Assembly (NCBI GenBank): GCA_031181345.1
Contig: JAPSLC010000006.1
Location: 80,903-144,902 of the forward strand
Reading direction: 5' to 3'
From: Cupriavidus sp.
GTDB taxonomy: Bacteria > Pseudomonadota > Gammaproteobacteria > Burkholderiales > Burkholderiaceae
Length of the DNA stretch: 64,000 nucleotides
Positions 37,773 through 45,252 of the stretch are shown piece after piece. How positions within the stretch are numbered: the first letter of the stretch is position 1; every line of letters starts with the position of its first letter. The position numbers were made by a program, and so were the translations under genes. Below the pieces are notes generated by a model that worked only from the letters and a program-made list of their open reading frames with translations, was not told the origin of the DNA and made no database searches.

Positions 37773-38579
37773 TCAGGCCGCCATCGCGCGCTGTTCGTCC
37801 TCGGTCAGCTGCGGGCCGTCGAGCGTCACGCGCGAATCGTCGTAGCGGAACTTGCGGATGATGGGCTTGAGCTCCTCCTTGATGTGGTCCTCGTTGTAGC
37901 CGTTGAACAGATGGCCCAGCAGGCCGCGACGCAGGTCGCTGGTGCCCATCATCCAGTCCGCGATCGGGAAGGTCAGGTTCATGTTGTAGTGCATCATGAT
38001 TCCCTGGTTGTGGTGCGCGGTATGGTGCCGACGGATCGTGTTGATGAACGGCATATTGCGCACGAACCAGTTGTCATGGACGTGGCAGCAGTAGTGGAAC
38101 ACCTCGTAGACCAGGTAGTGGCCAACCATCGTCATGAAGACGATGTACGCGGCGTTGGTATTGATCAGCAGATAGGCCAGATAGCCCAGCAGACCGCCGC
38201 CCACTCCCAGCGTGATCAGCACGCGCCAAGGGAAGAACACGATGCGGAATTCGCGCGTGGTGTCGATGGTGGGCTCGATATCGGTGAAGTACTGGTGATG
38301 CTGGCGCGTGTGCCGCTCGTAGATCGCGCGCAGCGCGAACACGTCGATGCGCCGGTGCATCACGTACTTGTGCATGAACCATTCGACGAGATTGCCGGCG
38401 ACAAAGACCGGCAGCACCAGCAGCCACTCCCACGTCGCGTTCTCCAGGCGGGTCGCGCAATAGTAGAGCGCCGCAATGCCGGCGGCGAAGATCACGCCGA
38501 TATGCAGCAGGCCGTTATATAGCGGGCTGATATCGGCCTTGTACTGCTCGCGGAATTTGCGTTGGCGTTCGCTCATCAT
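37773..38579 (-). CDS. Fatty acid hydroxylase / sterol desaturase superfamily protein
   Basis: Integral-membrane di-iron oxygenase of 268 residues. Histidine clusters HKYVMH, HTRQHHQ, HYCCHVH and HHTAHHNQ give the expected metal ligands, between hydrophobic segments (e.g. LLHIGVIFAAGIAALYY, WLLVLPVFVAGNLVEW, VLITLGVGGGLLGYLAYLL). The substrate is not predictable from sequence; the family hydroxylates or desaturates lipids, sterols, carotenoids and small hydrocarbons. The start at 38579 has AGGAGA 7 bases upstream. The leader carries the shared ACTAATATATTAGT palindrome, linking it to the MFS and hydrolase/dehydrogenase units. Confidence 0.88.
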   Translation of the reverse strand: MMSERQRKFREQYKADISPLYNGLLHIGVIFAAGIAALYYCATRLENATWEWLLVLPVFVAGNLVEWFMHKYVMHRRIDVFALRAIYERHTRQHHQYFTDIEPTIDTTREFRIVFFPWRVLITLGVGGGLLGYLAYLLINTNAAYIVFMTMVGHYLVYEVFHYCCHVHDNWFVRNMPFINTIRRHHTAHHNQGIMMHYNMNLTFPIADWMMGTSDLRRGLLGHLFNGYNEDHIKEELKPIIRKFRYDDSRVTLDGPQLTEDEQRAMAA

Positions 38580-38614
38580 GATGTTGTCTCCTGTCTATGG
38601 CGTGCTGACATCGT

Positions 38615-38628
38615 ACTAATATATTAGT
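38615..38628 (-). promoter_or_regulatory. Operator-like palindrome, copy 1
   Basis: Perfect palindrome ACTAATATATTAGT, 35 bp upstream of the hydroxylase start. The core TAATATATTA recurs at 40221-40230 and 42472-42487, each upstream of a gene in this cluster. It is also AT-rich enough to overlap a -10 box. Confidence 0.75.
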
Positions 38629-38682
38629 CGTATATACGTGCGTGTCAAAGGATTTTTCAGCGCCCTGAGTGCATCAAGAAAG

Positions 38683-38704
38683 CGGCCCTCGCAAGCGAGG
38701 GCCG
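38683..38704 (-). terminator. Intrinsic terminator of the MFS gene
   Basis: Perfect 10-base stem CGGCCCTCGC/GCGAGGGCCG with a two-base loop, followed on the minus strand by CTTTCTT. It lies downstream of the MFS stop (38796), beyond a REP-like pair. Confidence 0.7.
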
Positions 38705-38717
38705 TGCGGAGTCTGCC

Positions 38718-38778
38718 GTCCCCGCGAAAGCGGGGACCCCGTGACGTTTCGAGACGCTGGGTTCCCGCCTTCGCGGGA
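38718..38778. repeat. REP-like paired hairpins, family B
   Basis: Two hairpins, GTCCCCGC-gaaa-GCGGGGAC (38718-38737) and TCCCGC-cttc-GCGGGA (38763-38778). They are joined by a segment containing GACGCTGGGT and followed by GCGACATGG. The same plan recurs at 57860-57935, and half of it at 51006-51023. Confidence 0.8.
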
Positions 38779-38795
38779 GCGACATGGGGGACTGC

Positions 38796-40175
38796 TCAGC
38801 TCGAGACTTCCTCCAGGCACCGGCCCTTGGTCTCGATGCCGAGCCACAGCACGGTGATCGCGGCGATCGCGAACGACAGCGCGCCCAGCGTGAAGATGCC
38901 GCCCTGGCCCGTGATGGGCAGCAGCACGCCGACCAGATAGGGACCGACCAGCGAGCCGATGCGGCCAATCGACGAGGCGAAGCCGGACCCGGTGGCGCGC
39001 GAGCGCGTCGGATACAGCTCGGGCGTGTAGGCATACAGCACCGACCACATGCCGAACAGGAAGAACTGCATGCACAGGCCGGCGGCGATCAGCTGTTCGA
39101 CGGGCAGCTTCAGCACCGCGGCCTGCCCGTACAGATAGGCCGACGCGGCGCTGCCCAGCAGCATCAGCGCGCAGGTCGGCTTGCGCCCCCATTTCTCCAG
39201 CAGCCACGCCGAGAAGATGAAGCCGGGAATGCCGGCCAGCGAGATATAGACCGTGTACAGCACCGACTTGGTCACCGCGTAGCCGGCCTGCTGCAGCAGC
39301 GCGCCGAGCCAGGTGGTCAGGCCGTAATAGCCGAGCAGCGCGAAGAACCACACGCCCCACAGCATCACGGTGCGCTTGGCGTACGGGCCTTTCCACAGCT
39401 CGCCGAACATGGACTTGCGGTCGTGCACCGTGGCGGGCGCGAAGCCCTGCTGTACCGCGGGAAGGGGCTTGCCGCTGGCGCGCTCGACGCGTGCCTCGAT
39501 GCCGGCCATCACGGCCTCGGCTTCGCGTTGCCGTCCCGCCCCTTCGAGCCAGCGCGGGGATTCCGGCACCATCCGGCGCACCACGAAGACGAAGGCCGCC
39601 GGCAGCGCCATCGCGATGAAGATGCCGCGCCAGCCGATCACCGGCAGCGTCAGATACGCCAGCAATCCCGCGGCGATGAAGCCGATCGGCCAGAAGCCCT
39701 CGAGGATCGCCACATACTTGCCGCGGCTCTTGGCCGGCACGATCTCCGACACCATCGACAGCCCGATCGGAAACTCCATGCCCATGCCGAAGCCCAGCAG
39801 CACGCGGTACAGCATCAGCGAGGTGACGCTGTCCGCCAACCCGCACATCAGGCTGCCCACGCCCCAGAAGATCATGCTGACCTGGAACACCGGCTTGCGG
39901 CCGAAGCGGTCGGCCAGCATGCCGGCCACGGCCGCGCCGGCAAACATGCCGAGAAAGCTGGAGCTGGCCAGCAGGCCAGTCTGCGCCGCGCTCAGGCCGA
40001 ACTCGGCTTTGATCGAGCCCAGCACGAAGGTCATCATGCCGAGGTCCATCGAATCGAAGAACCACGCGGTGGCGATGATGCCGAACAAGGTGCGCTGGTA
40101 GCGGGTCATGGGAAGGCGCTCGAGCCGCGCCGCGACTCCGGGGGTCAGCGCCACGCTGCCTGCCGACATGTCCAT
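38796..40175 (-). CDS. MFS transporter (aromatic/organic acid or sugar-type)
   Basis: A 12-TM major-facilitator carrier of 459 residues. MFS signatures are AGMLADRFGRKPVF (motif A), GFGMGMEFPIGLSMVSEI, VPESPRWLEGAGR and YPTRSRATGSGFASSIGRIG, as in organic-acid and niacin-type symporters. Direction and substrate are unknown; import of a carboxylated compound is a reasonable guess. The ATG at 40175 is preceded by ACAGGAGACAACC, a leader nearly identical to those of the hydroxylase and hydrolase genes, and further up by the TAATATATTA palindrome. It is its own transcription unit, ending in REP-like repeats and a terminator. Confidence 0.9.
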   Translation of the reverse strand: MDMSAGSVALTPGVAARLERLPMTRYQRTLFGIIATAWFFDSMDLGMMTFVLGSIKAEFGLSAAQTGLLASSSFLGMFAGAAVAGMLADRFGRKPVFQVSMIFWGVGSLMCGLADSVTSLMLYRVLLGFGMGMEFPIGLSMVSEIVPAKSRGKYVAILEGFWPIGFIAAGLLAYLTLPVIGWRGIFIAMALPAAFVFVVRRMVPESPRWLEGAGRQREAEAVMAGIEARVERASGKPLPAVQQGFAPATVHDRKSMFGELWKGPYAKRTVMLWGVWFFALLGYYGLTTWLGALLQQAGYAVTKSVLYTVYISLAGIPGFIFSAWLLEKWGRKPTCALMLLGSAASAYLYGQAAVLKLPVEQLIAAGLCMQFFLFGMWSVLYAYTPELYPTRSRATGSGFASSIGRIGSLVGPYLVGVLLPITGQGGIFTLGALSFAIAAITVLWLGIETKGRCLEEVSS

Positions 40176-40220
40176 GGTTGTCTCCTGTCTTTGTGGTGGG
40201 CCGCCTGCCGGCGGTCTGCG

Positions 40221-40230
40221 TAATATATTA
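40221..40230 (-). promoter_or_regulatory. Operator-like palindrome, copy 2
   Basis: TAATATATTA core, with partly conserved flank (GTAATATATTAGAT), 45 bp upstream of the MFS start. It is the least symmetric of the three copies. Confidence 0.7.
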
Positions 40231-40355
40231 GATGGATGTAATAGGTATGCAAGCCGCGTGCGGCCGCGTGTAGACCCGCTGGCGTTCGAAGCGCCGTGTT
40301 CTCGCCCGCAAAGCGTTGTCCGACGGGGCTCGCTGGGTGAAGCTCCGGATTTGCC

Positions 40356-41666
40356 CTAAGCCGCCCGGCGGGCCGCCGCGGTGCTGCCATGGGCGGAGAG
40401 TTCGCCGCGCCACGCGTGCTCGATCACGCGCGCATAGGTGCCTGGCACGTCCTCGACCGGGAACGCTTGCGCCAACCGGGTGACGCCCAATGCGTCGCGC
40501 GTCAGCGCGGGCAGCGCGTCGCGCGGGACGCCGAATGCCTGCAGCGTCGAGGGGATGTCGAGCGCGTCAATCAGATCGCGCACCGCGAGCGGCACGCCGG
40601 CGATGCGGGCCTCGTCGCTGCCCCGGTCGAGGCCGAACAGCGGCGCCAGCGCCAGCAGATCGGCGCCGCGCGACGCACGCAGCGCGTCCAGTACATAGGG
40701 CAGCATCACGGCATTGGTGCTGCCATGCGAGCGGTGGGTCAGTCCCGCGACGGCGTAGGCGATGCCATGCACCGCATTCAGGCCGGCGCTGCCGTAGGAC
40801 AGCGCGGCGTAGAGGCTGGCGTAGGACATGCCGATACGTGCCTCGATATCGCGGCTGCCATCGTCGCCGCCGCCCCCATCGCTGCGCCTGCCGCTGTCGC
40901 GGTAGGCGCGCACCAGGTAGCGGCTGCACAGCGCGATCGCCTCGCGGGCGAACAGCATGGTCAGCGCCGAGCGCCCGCTATAGCCCGGATCGGCGTTGCC
41001 TTGCCGCGGGTACGCCGCGCTGTCGACGGTCAGGTACGACTCGATTGCATGGGTCAGGGCATCGATGCCGGCATCCGCGGTCACGCGCGGCGGACAGGTG
41101 TAGGTGAACTCGGGATCGATGAGCGCGATCTGCGGGCGCAGCGCGTTGTCCATCACCGCGATCTTGGTCGCGTTGTCCGGATCGACCAGGATCGCGCCCG
41201 GGGTCGCCTCCGAACCGGTACCCGAGGTGGTGGGCAGCGCCACCAGCGGTATCGGCCGCGTGCCGGCGGGCAGGGTACCGGCGAAGTCCCGCACAGGCCG
41301 GCCTTCCGGCAGAGTGAGGCTCAGCGCCTTGGCGAGGTCGATATTGCTGCCGCCGCCCAGCGCAACCAGATGATCGGGAGTACGGCCACCCAGCCGCGCT
41401 CGCAGCGCGAGCGTGGCTTCGTCGCACAGCGTCGTGCTCGGATCAGGCATGCCGCCGTCGTAGACGATGGTATCGATGCCGGCCGCCCGTGCGGCCTCGA
41501 TATATTCGCCAACCCATGGCGTGCGTTCGGTGAAGAAGGGATCGGTCACCAGCACGCCGTGGCGATGGCCGAGCCGCTGCAGCAGCGCCGGCAGTTGCGC
41601 GCGCGTGCCGGGGCCGACGATCAGACGCGCCGGCGCGCAGAAAAACACCAGGTCTTCGATTCTCAT
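40356..41666 (-). CDS. Iron-containing alcohol dehydrogenase family protein
   Basis: The 436-residue group-III (Fe-dependent) dehydrogenase has NAD-binding GGGSNIDLAKALSL, PTTSGTGSEATPGAIL, and metal-site segments DAGIDALTHAIESYLT and NAVHGIAYAVAGL followed by HRSHGSTNAVMLPYVL. The family includes alcohol, lactaldehyde and hydroxybutyrate dehydrogenases and maleylacetate reductases; this protein is longer than typical maleylacetate reductases and I do not assign that role. A short Gly/Asp-rich loop (about 265-280) and an Ala/Arg tail are unusual. The ATG at 41666 has GGAG upstream and overlaps the stop of the hydrolase gene (ATGA), so the pair is translationally coupled. Confidence 0.88.
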   Translation of the reverse strand: MRIEDLVFFCAPARLIVGPGTRAQLPALLQRLGHRHGVLVTDPFFTERTPWVGEYIEAARAAGIDTIVYDGGMPDPSTTLCDEATLALRARLGGRTPDHLVALGGGSNIDLAKALSLTLPEGRPVRDFAGTLPAGTRPIPLVALPTTSGTGSEATPGAILVDPDNATKIAVMDNALRPQIALIDPEFTYTCPPRVTADAGIDALTHAIESYLTVDSAAYPRQGNADPGYSGRSALTMLFAREAIALCSRYLVRAYRDSGRRSDGGGGDDGSRDIEARIGMSYASLYAALSYGSAGLNAVHGIAYAVAGLTHRSHGSTNAVMLPYVLDALRASRGADLLALAPLFGLDRGSDEARIAGVPLAVRDLIDALDIPSTLQAFGVPRDALPALTRDALGVTRLAQAFPVEDVPGTYARVIEHAWRGELSAHGSTAAARRAA

Positions 41667-42457
41667 GGCAACTCCAGGGGGATGGGCGAAGGAAGGATGG
41701 TTGCGCCGGCCGGGCGCATCGAATCGGCGAGCTGTTGGAGCCAGGGCAGAGCAAGCTTCACGACCGCATCGGCATGACCGGTCAGCAAACCATGGCCCGC
41801 CCGTTCGATGGTGGCCAGGCGGCCTGCCGGCAATCCATCGGCCAGCGTCTGCGCGTGCGGCCAGGGGCAATCGTCGTCGTCCCGGCCATGGAGGACCAGC
41901 GCCGGTATCGGCAGCGTGGGCAAGCGCGAACGCTGATCGGTCTGCCGGATCGCCTGCCATGTATGGGCGACCGCGGCATGGTCGGCCGCCTCGCTCAACC
42001 CCAGGCGACGCTCGCGCGCGGCGATCTCGGCCAGCAGTGCCGGTTGATCGTCGGCGCAGAACCAGCGCATCTCGCACAAGGCGGGGGAGCCGGACAGCAA
42101 CAGCAGCGCGGCTGGCGCTTGCCGATCGCCATGTTCTGCGCGGTAGCGGTCCGCATACTCGAGCGCTACCGATACGCCCATGCTCCAGCCCGCCAGCACG
42201 AAGGGACGCCCATCGACGTGCCGTTCCACGACTTCGCGTACCGCATCTGCATAGCGCTCCAGCCTGTAGCCATCGGCCGTCGCAGGCCGCGGCGCCGCCC
42301 CACGTCCTTGCAGATTCGGCAGCACGAAGGTACAGAGCGCGCTCAAGCGCTGCGCCACCGGCAACCACGCCGCCCGCGTTCCCTGAATGCCGTGCAGCGC
42401 CACGACGCACAACGGCCCACTGCCAATCTCGATCACGTCCATGGAGTTTGATGCCAT
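41663..42457 (-). CDS. Alpha/beta hydrolase
   Basis: Serine hydrolase of 264 residues. Oxyanion region VVALHGIQGTRAAW, nucleophile elbow LAGWSMGVSV (Ser), acid VLHGRDDDDCPW and catalytic His in ERAGHGLLTGH form a complete triad. BioH-like and ester or C-C hydrolases share this layout, so the substrate is open. It is the first gene of a two-gene operon with the iron-type dehydrogenase. Leader ACAGGAGACACC precedes the ATG, and the most perfect copy of the shared palindrome ends 14 bp before the start. This suggests a very short leader transcript. Confidence 0.9.
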   Translation of the reverse strand: MASNSMDVIEIGSGPLCVVALHGIQGTRAAWLPVAQRLSALCTFVLPNLQGRGAAPRPATADGYRLERYADAVREVVERHVDGRPFVLAGWSMGVSVALEYADRYRAEHGDRQAPAALLLLSGSPALCEMRWFCADDQPALLAEIAARERRLGLSEAADHAAVAHTWQAIRQTDQRSRLPTLPIPALVLHGRDDDDCPWPHAQTLADGLPAGRLATIERAGHGLLTGHADAVVKLALPWLQQLADSMRPAGATILPSPIPLELP

Positions 42458-42471
42458 GGTGTCTCCTGTAC

Positions 42472-42487
42472 ATCTAATATATTAGAT
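42472..42487 (-). promoter_or_regulatory. Operator-like palindrome, copy 3
   Basis: ATCTAATATATTAGAT, perfect over 16 bases and extendable to 18 (CATC...GATG, 42471-42488), immediately upstream of the hydrolase start. If TAATAT also serves as the -10 box, a bound repressor would block polymerase directly. Confidence 0.78.
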
Positions 42488-42597
42488 GGATCATAGTAGT
42501 GGACAGGCGGGCTGAAAGGCAAGCCGATTGTCGGCACGAGGAGGGCGGCCTGTCCGGCGGGACGCGGTCCCGAGGATTTTTTTCACCGTATTAGGCG

Positions 42598-42634
42598 CTT
42601 TCAGCGTTTGCTGAAAGCCGGCGTTTCAGTGAAA
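42598..42634 (+). promoter_or_regulatory. Inverted-repeat operator upstream of the AbiEi-like antitoxin
   Basis: CTTTCAGC-gttt-GCTGAAAG (42598-42617) is a perfect hairpin/operator. It is followed by a second odd palindrome TTTCAGTGAAA (42624-42634) with the same half-site TTTCA. AbiEi-type antitoxins are known to repress their own operons through such repeats. Confidence 0.6.
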
Positions 42635-42673
42635 ATTGGGCGGTTACAGTCCTTGGTCGTGCTCCTTCTTCAA

Positions 42674-43744
42674 ATGCCACTCACGCTAGCCACGAATAAG
42701 ACACATGAACGCGAGGCGACAGCATTGCATGCGCTGTTGCGGCAGGTGCCGGTCATCGAACGCCTCGAGTTGGCATCCCCGCGGAGCAAGGACGTGGAGG
42801 CGGACGTTGTCGCCGATATTTGCGTCGATGGCAGGCGCCATACGTTGATTTGTCGCGTATGCACCAGCGGCCAGCCCCGCCATGTACGGGTCGCACTGCT
42901 GGAGCTTCGGCTCGCGGCGCTTCAAGGACCTGATGACGCGACGCCAGTGTTGATCGCGCCGTATCTGTCCGCCGGAGCGCGCACCCTGTGCCGCGAGCAC
43001 AACTCGGGTTACCTCGACCTCGAGGGCAATGTTTATCTGGTATTCGGCAGCGTCTTCATCGAACGCACGGTGACAAGCAAGCCGGTGGCGGAACGCCGCG
43101 ACCTCCGTTCCTTGTTCAAGCCGAAGTCGGCACAGATGCTGCGCCTCATGCTGCGTGAGCCCGGGCGCGCGTGGCGCCTCACGGCACTGGCCGAAGCCGC
43201 CGGCATCAGCCTCGGCCACGCCAGCAACGTCCGAGCCGGCTTGCTCGATCGCGAGTGGGCGAAGGTCTCGCGAGACGGCCTCTTCCTTTCCGATCCCGAT
43301 GCGCTGCTCGATGCCTGGCGCGACGCATACGAGCCGCCGGCCGGCAAGCGTCACGGCTTCTATACGCCCCTGCATGGCAGTGCGCTCAAGCAAGCGGTAC
43401 GAGATGCGATGCGGGCGCGGACCGGCCTGATGATGCTTGCCTCGTTCTCGGCGGCGCAATGGCTTTCCCCCTATGCCCGCACGGCGACGCAGTATTTCTA
43501 CGCCGACGAGGCCGGACTCGAACAACTGCGCTCGGCGTTGAAATTGTCACCGGCATCGAAAGGCGAGAATGCCGTGGTGATGACGCTGCGGGAGCAGGGC
43601 CCATTCCGCGATACGGTCGAGCCTGTCCCAGGCGTCATCTGCACGAGCCCCGTTCAGACCTACCTCGACCTCGCGATTGCCGGCGAGCGGGGCAGGGAAG
43701 CGGCCGATCATTTGCGACAGCATCAGCTCAATTGGCAGACATGA
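42674..43744 (+). CDS. Type IV TA antitoxin, AbiEi-like transcriptional regulator
   Basis: About 356 residues from the ATG at 42674 (an in-frame TTG at 42608 lies inside the operator and is less likely; neither has a clear ribosome-binding site). An N-terminal nuclease-like fold contains PVLIAPYLSAGARTLCREHN and SGYLDLEGNVYLVFGSVFIE. A winged-helix part follows (MLRLMLREPGRAWRLTALAE, ISLGHASNVRAGLL), then a C-terminal domain (QYFYADEAGLEQL, CTSPVQTYLDLA). This matches antitoxin/regulators of AbiE-type systems, which repress their promoter and counter a nucleotidyltransferase toxin. The stop overlaps the toxin ATG as ATGA. Confidence 0.75.
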   Translation: MPLTLATNKTHEREATALHALLRQVPVIERLELASPRSKDVEADVVADICVDGRRHTLICRVCTSGQPRHVRVALLELRLAALQGPDDATPVLIAPYLSAGARTLCREHNSGYLDLEGNVYLVFGSVFIERTVTSKPVAERRDLRSLFKPKSAQMLRLMLREPGRAWRLTALAEAAGISLGHASNVRAGLLDREWAKVSRDGLFLSDPDALLDAWRDAYEPPAGKRHGFYTPLHGSALKQAVRDAMRARTGLMMLASFSAAQWLSPYARTATQYFYADEAGLEQLRSALKLSPASKGENAVVMTLREQGPFRDTVEPVPGVICTSPVQTYLDLAIAGERGREAADHLRQHQLNWQT

Positions 43745-44379
43745 CGCCCGGTGAACCGCAGTCCGCGGTGGACTACGACGATCGCACGACAGCGGCGGTC
43801 CAGACGGTGGGAGCTTCAAAGGAAAATTCGCCATCGTCGGCGGCGCCGTGCCGTGGCTGCTGCTGGGCAAGACCGACGATATGCCGCATGTCGGCACCAT
43901 GGATGTCGATCTGGGACTCGATGCCGAGGCATTGGCTGACGGCCAGTATGCGACGCTGGTCGAAGCGTTGCGACAGCATGGCTACGAAAAGCGCCGGTCC
44001 CTCCGGCGCTTTCAGTTGGTGCGTCAGGTGCCGGCCATGGACGATGGCCCGCCCATCGACGTCATCGTCGATTTCCTGATGCCGCGGGATGCCGAGATCG
44101 TGAAGAACGTTCCGCCATTGATCAGCGACTTCGCGGTACAGCGTGCCGACGGCACGGATCTCGCGCTGCGTTTCTACCAGATGGTGGCGATTGCGGGGCC
44201 GATGCCGACCGGCGGTACCAATCGCGTGGAAATTGCGGTGTGCTCGATTCCGGCCCTGCTTGCGATGAAGGGGCATGCGCTCGCCGGGCGCTACAAGCAG
44301 AAAACCCGGTAGCGATATCGCCGCAATACTCAGCCGCGCAAACCCAGTGCCCGGAGCCAGGCACCTCTCGCCCAAATGA
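43741..44379 (+). pseudogene. Frameshifted AbiEii-like nucleotidyltransferase toxin gene
   Basis: The expected start is the ATG at 43741, overlapping the antitoxin stop. That frame gives only MTPGEPQSAVDYDD and about 15 more plausible residues before turning to noise. The recognisable nucleotidyltransferase sequence (SFKGKFAIVGGAVPWLLLG, then HVGTMDVDLGLD with the DxD-type metal site) sits in another frame. That frame is open from 43755 to 44312 and has no start codon before a GTG at 43848 that would cut off the GG motif. Near the end it stops after GRYKQKTR, while the +1 frame continues with SDIAAILSRANP up to 44379. The gene looks broken twice and truncated. Sequencing error is a possible alternative. 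Confidence 0.6.
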
Positions 44380-44390
44380 CTCATATACAA

Positions 44391-44413
44391 TTTGCATTCG
44401 TCAAACATGCAAA
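44391..44413 (+). promoter_or_regulatory. Inverted repeat at the GntR gene start
   Basis: TTTGCAT (44391-44397) and ATGCAAA (44407-44413) flank 9 bases; the right arm contains the probable start codon. It may be an autoregulatory site. It does not resemble the TAATATATTA palindrome. Confidence 0.4.
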
Positions 44414-45147
44414 CGACGTCAATGGTCAAGAAAGCGGCGACAGTCAGGCGGGCGGCAGCGACCCATGTCGAGGACGAAGGCAGTGAGAACGGGGCCGGCC
44501 CCCGCGGGCGGCTGACGGATCAGGCCTATCGGTGGATCGAGGAAGCGATCGTCACGCTGCAGCTCGCGCCGGGTTCGTCGGTCTCGGAATTCCAGTTGAG
44601 CGAGATGACCGGGATCGGCCGCACGCCGATCCGCGAGGCGATTCAGCGGCTGGCGCGCGAGCATCTGATCGTGGTGCTGCCGCAGCGCGGTCTGCTGATT
44701 CCGCAGATGGACGTCGCCAAGCAATTGCGGCTGCTGGAGACGCGCCGCGAGGTCGAGCGGCTGATCTGCCGCAGTGCGGCCCGCCGCGCCACCGTCGAAG
44801 AGCGCCAGGCGTTCCGGCGGCTTGCCGCCGACTTCGAGCGGGCCGTCAAGAAGGGCGACGAAGTCGCGTTCGTGCGCGCCGATGCGGGCTTCAACGAGTT
44901 GTGCCTGCAGGCCGCCCGCAACGAGTTTGCCGAGGGCGCGATGCGGCTGATGCATGGGCTGTCGCGCCGCTTCTGGTATTTTCACTACAAGCAGGCCGCC
45001 GATCTTCCCGAGATGGCCCGCCTGCATGCCCGTGTCGCCGCCGCCATCGCCGAGGGCGATGTCGAAGGCGCGGGCGCGGCGCTCGACGCGCTGCTCGACA
45101 ATATCGAAGACTTCACCCGCGCGACCGTGCTGGGCGACCGCCGCTAG
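44407..45147 (+). CDS. GntR-family regulator, FCD subfamily
   Basis: A 246-residue transcription factor. A roughly 30-residue disordered leader precedes the winged helix (LQLAPGSSVSEFQLSEMTGI, GRTPIREAIQRLAREHLIVV) and a helical FCD effector domain (ETRREVERLICRSAARRA, FVRADAGFNELCLQAARNEF, ARLHARVAAAIAEGD). FCD regulators usually sense carboxylic acids and control neighbouring catabolic genes. The closest candidates are the hydrolase/dehydrogenase, MFS and hydroxylase units, divergent from it but separated by the toxin-antitoxin module. Start codon choice among TTG 44392, ATG 44407 and ATG 44422 is open; none has a clear ribosome-binding site. Confidence 0.9.
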   Translation: MQTTSMVKKAATVRRAAATHVEDEGSENGAGPRGRLTDQAYRWIEEAIVTLQLAPGSSVSEFQLSEMTGIGRTPIREAIQRLAREHLIVVLPQRGLLIPQMDVAKQLRLLETRREVERLICRSAARRATVEERQAFRRLAADFERAVKKGDEVAFVRADAGFNELCLQAARNEFAEGAMRLMHGLSRRFWYFHYKQAADLPEMARLHARVAAAIAEGDVEGAGAALDALLDNIEDFTRATVLGDRR

Positions 45148-45252
45148 GGCTTTCGACGCCAGACCCGGGCCAGATCCAGGCCCGGGCAGGCCGGGGCCGG
45201 CAACGCCATGCAGCCGGCACGGCGCGGGTCTGCAAAAGGAACCTGCCAACGC

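Noticed and set aside
40356..41666. Maleylacetate reductase
   Set aside because: It shares the iron-dehydrogenase fold, but the protein is much longer, its metal-site sequence differs, and no hydroxyquinol or chlorocatechol dioxygenase is nearby.
43848..44312. Intact short nucleotidyltransferase starting at GTG 43848
   Set aside because: It would remove the first strand and the GG motif of the fold, and ignores the ATGA overlap with the antitoxin; a frameshifted gene explains the sequence better, though not with certainty.
44391..44413. Fourth copy of the TAATATATTA operator at the GntR gene
   Set aside because: The inverted repeat there is TTTGCAT/ATGCAAA and does not match the palindrome core.
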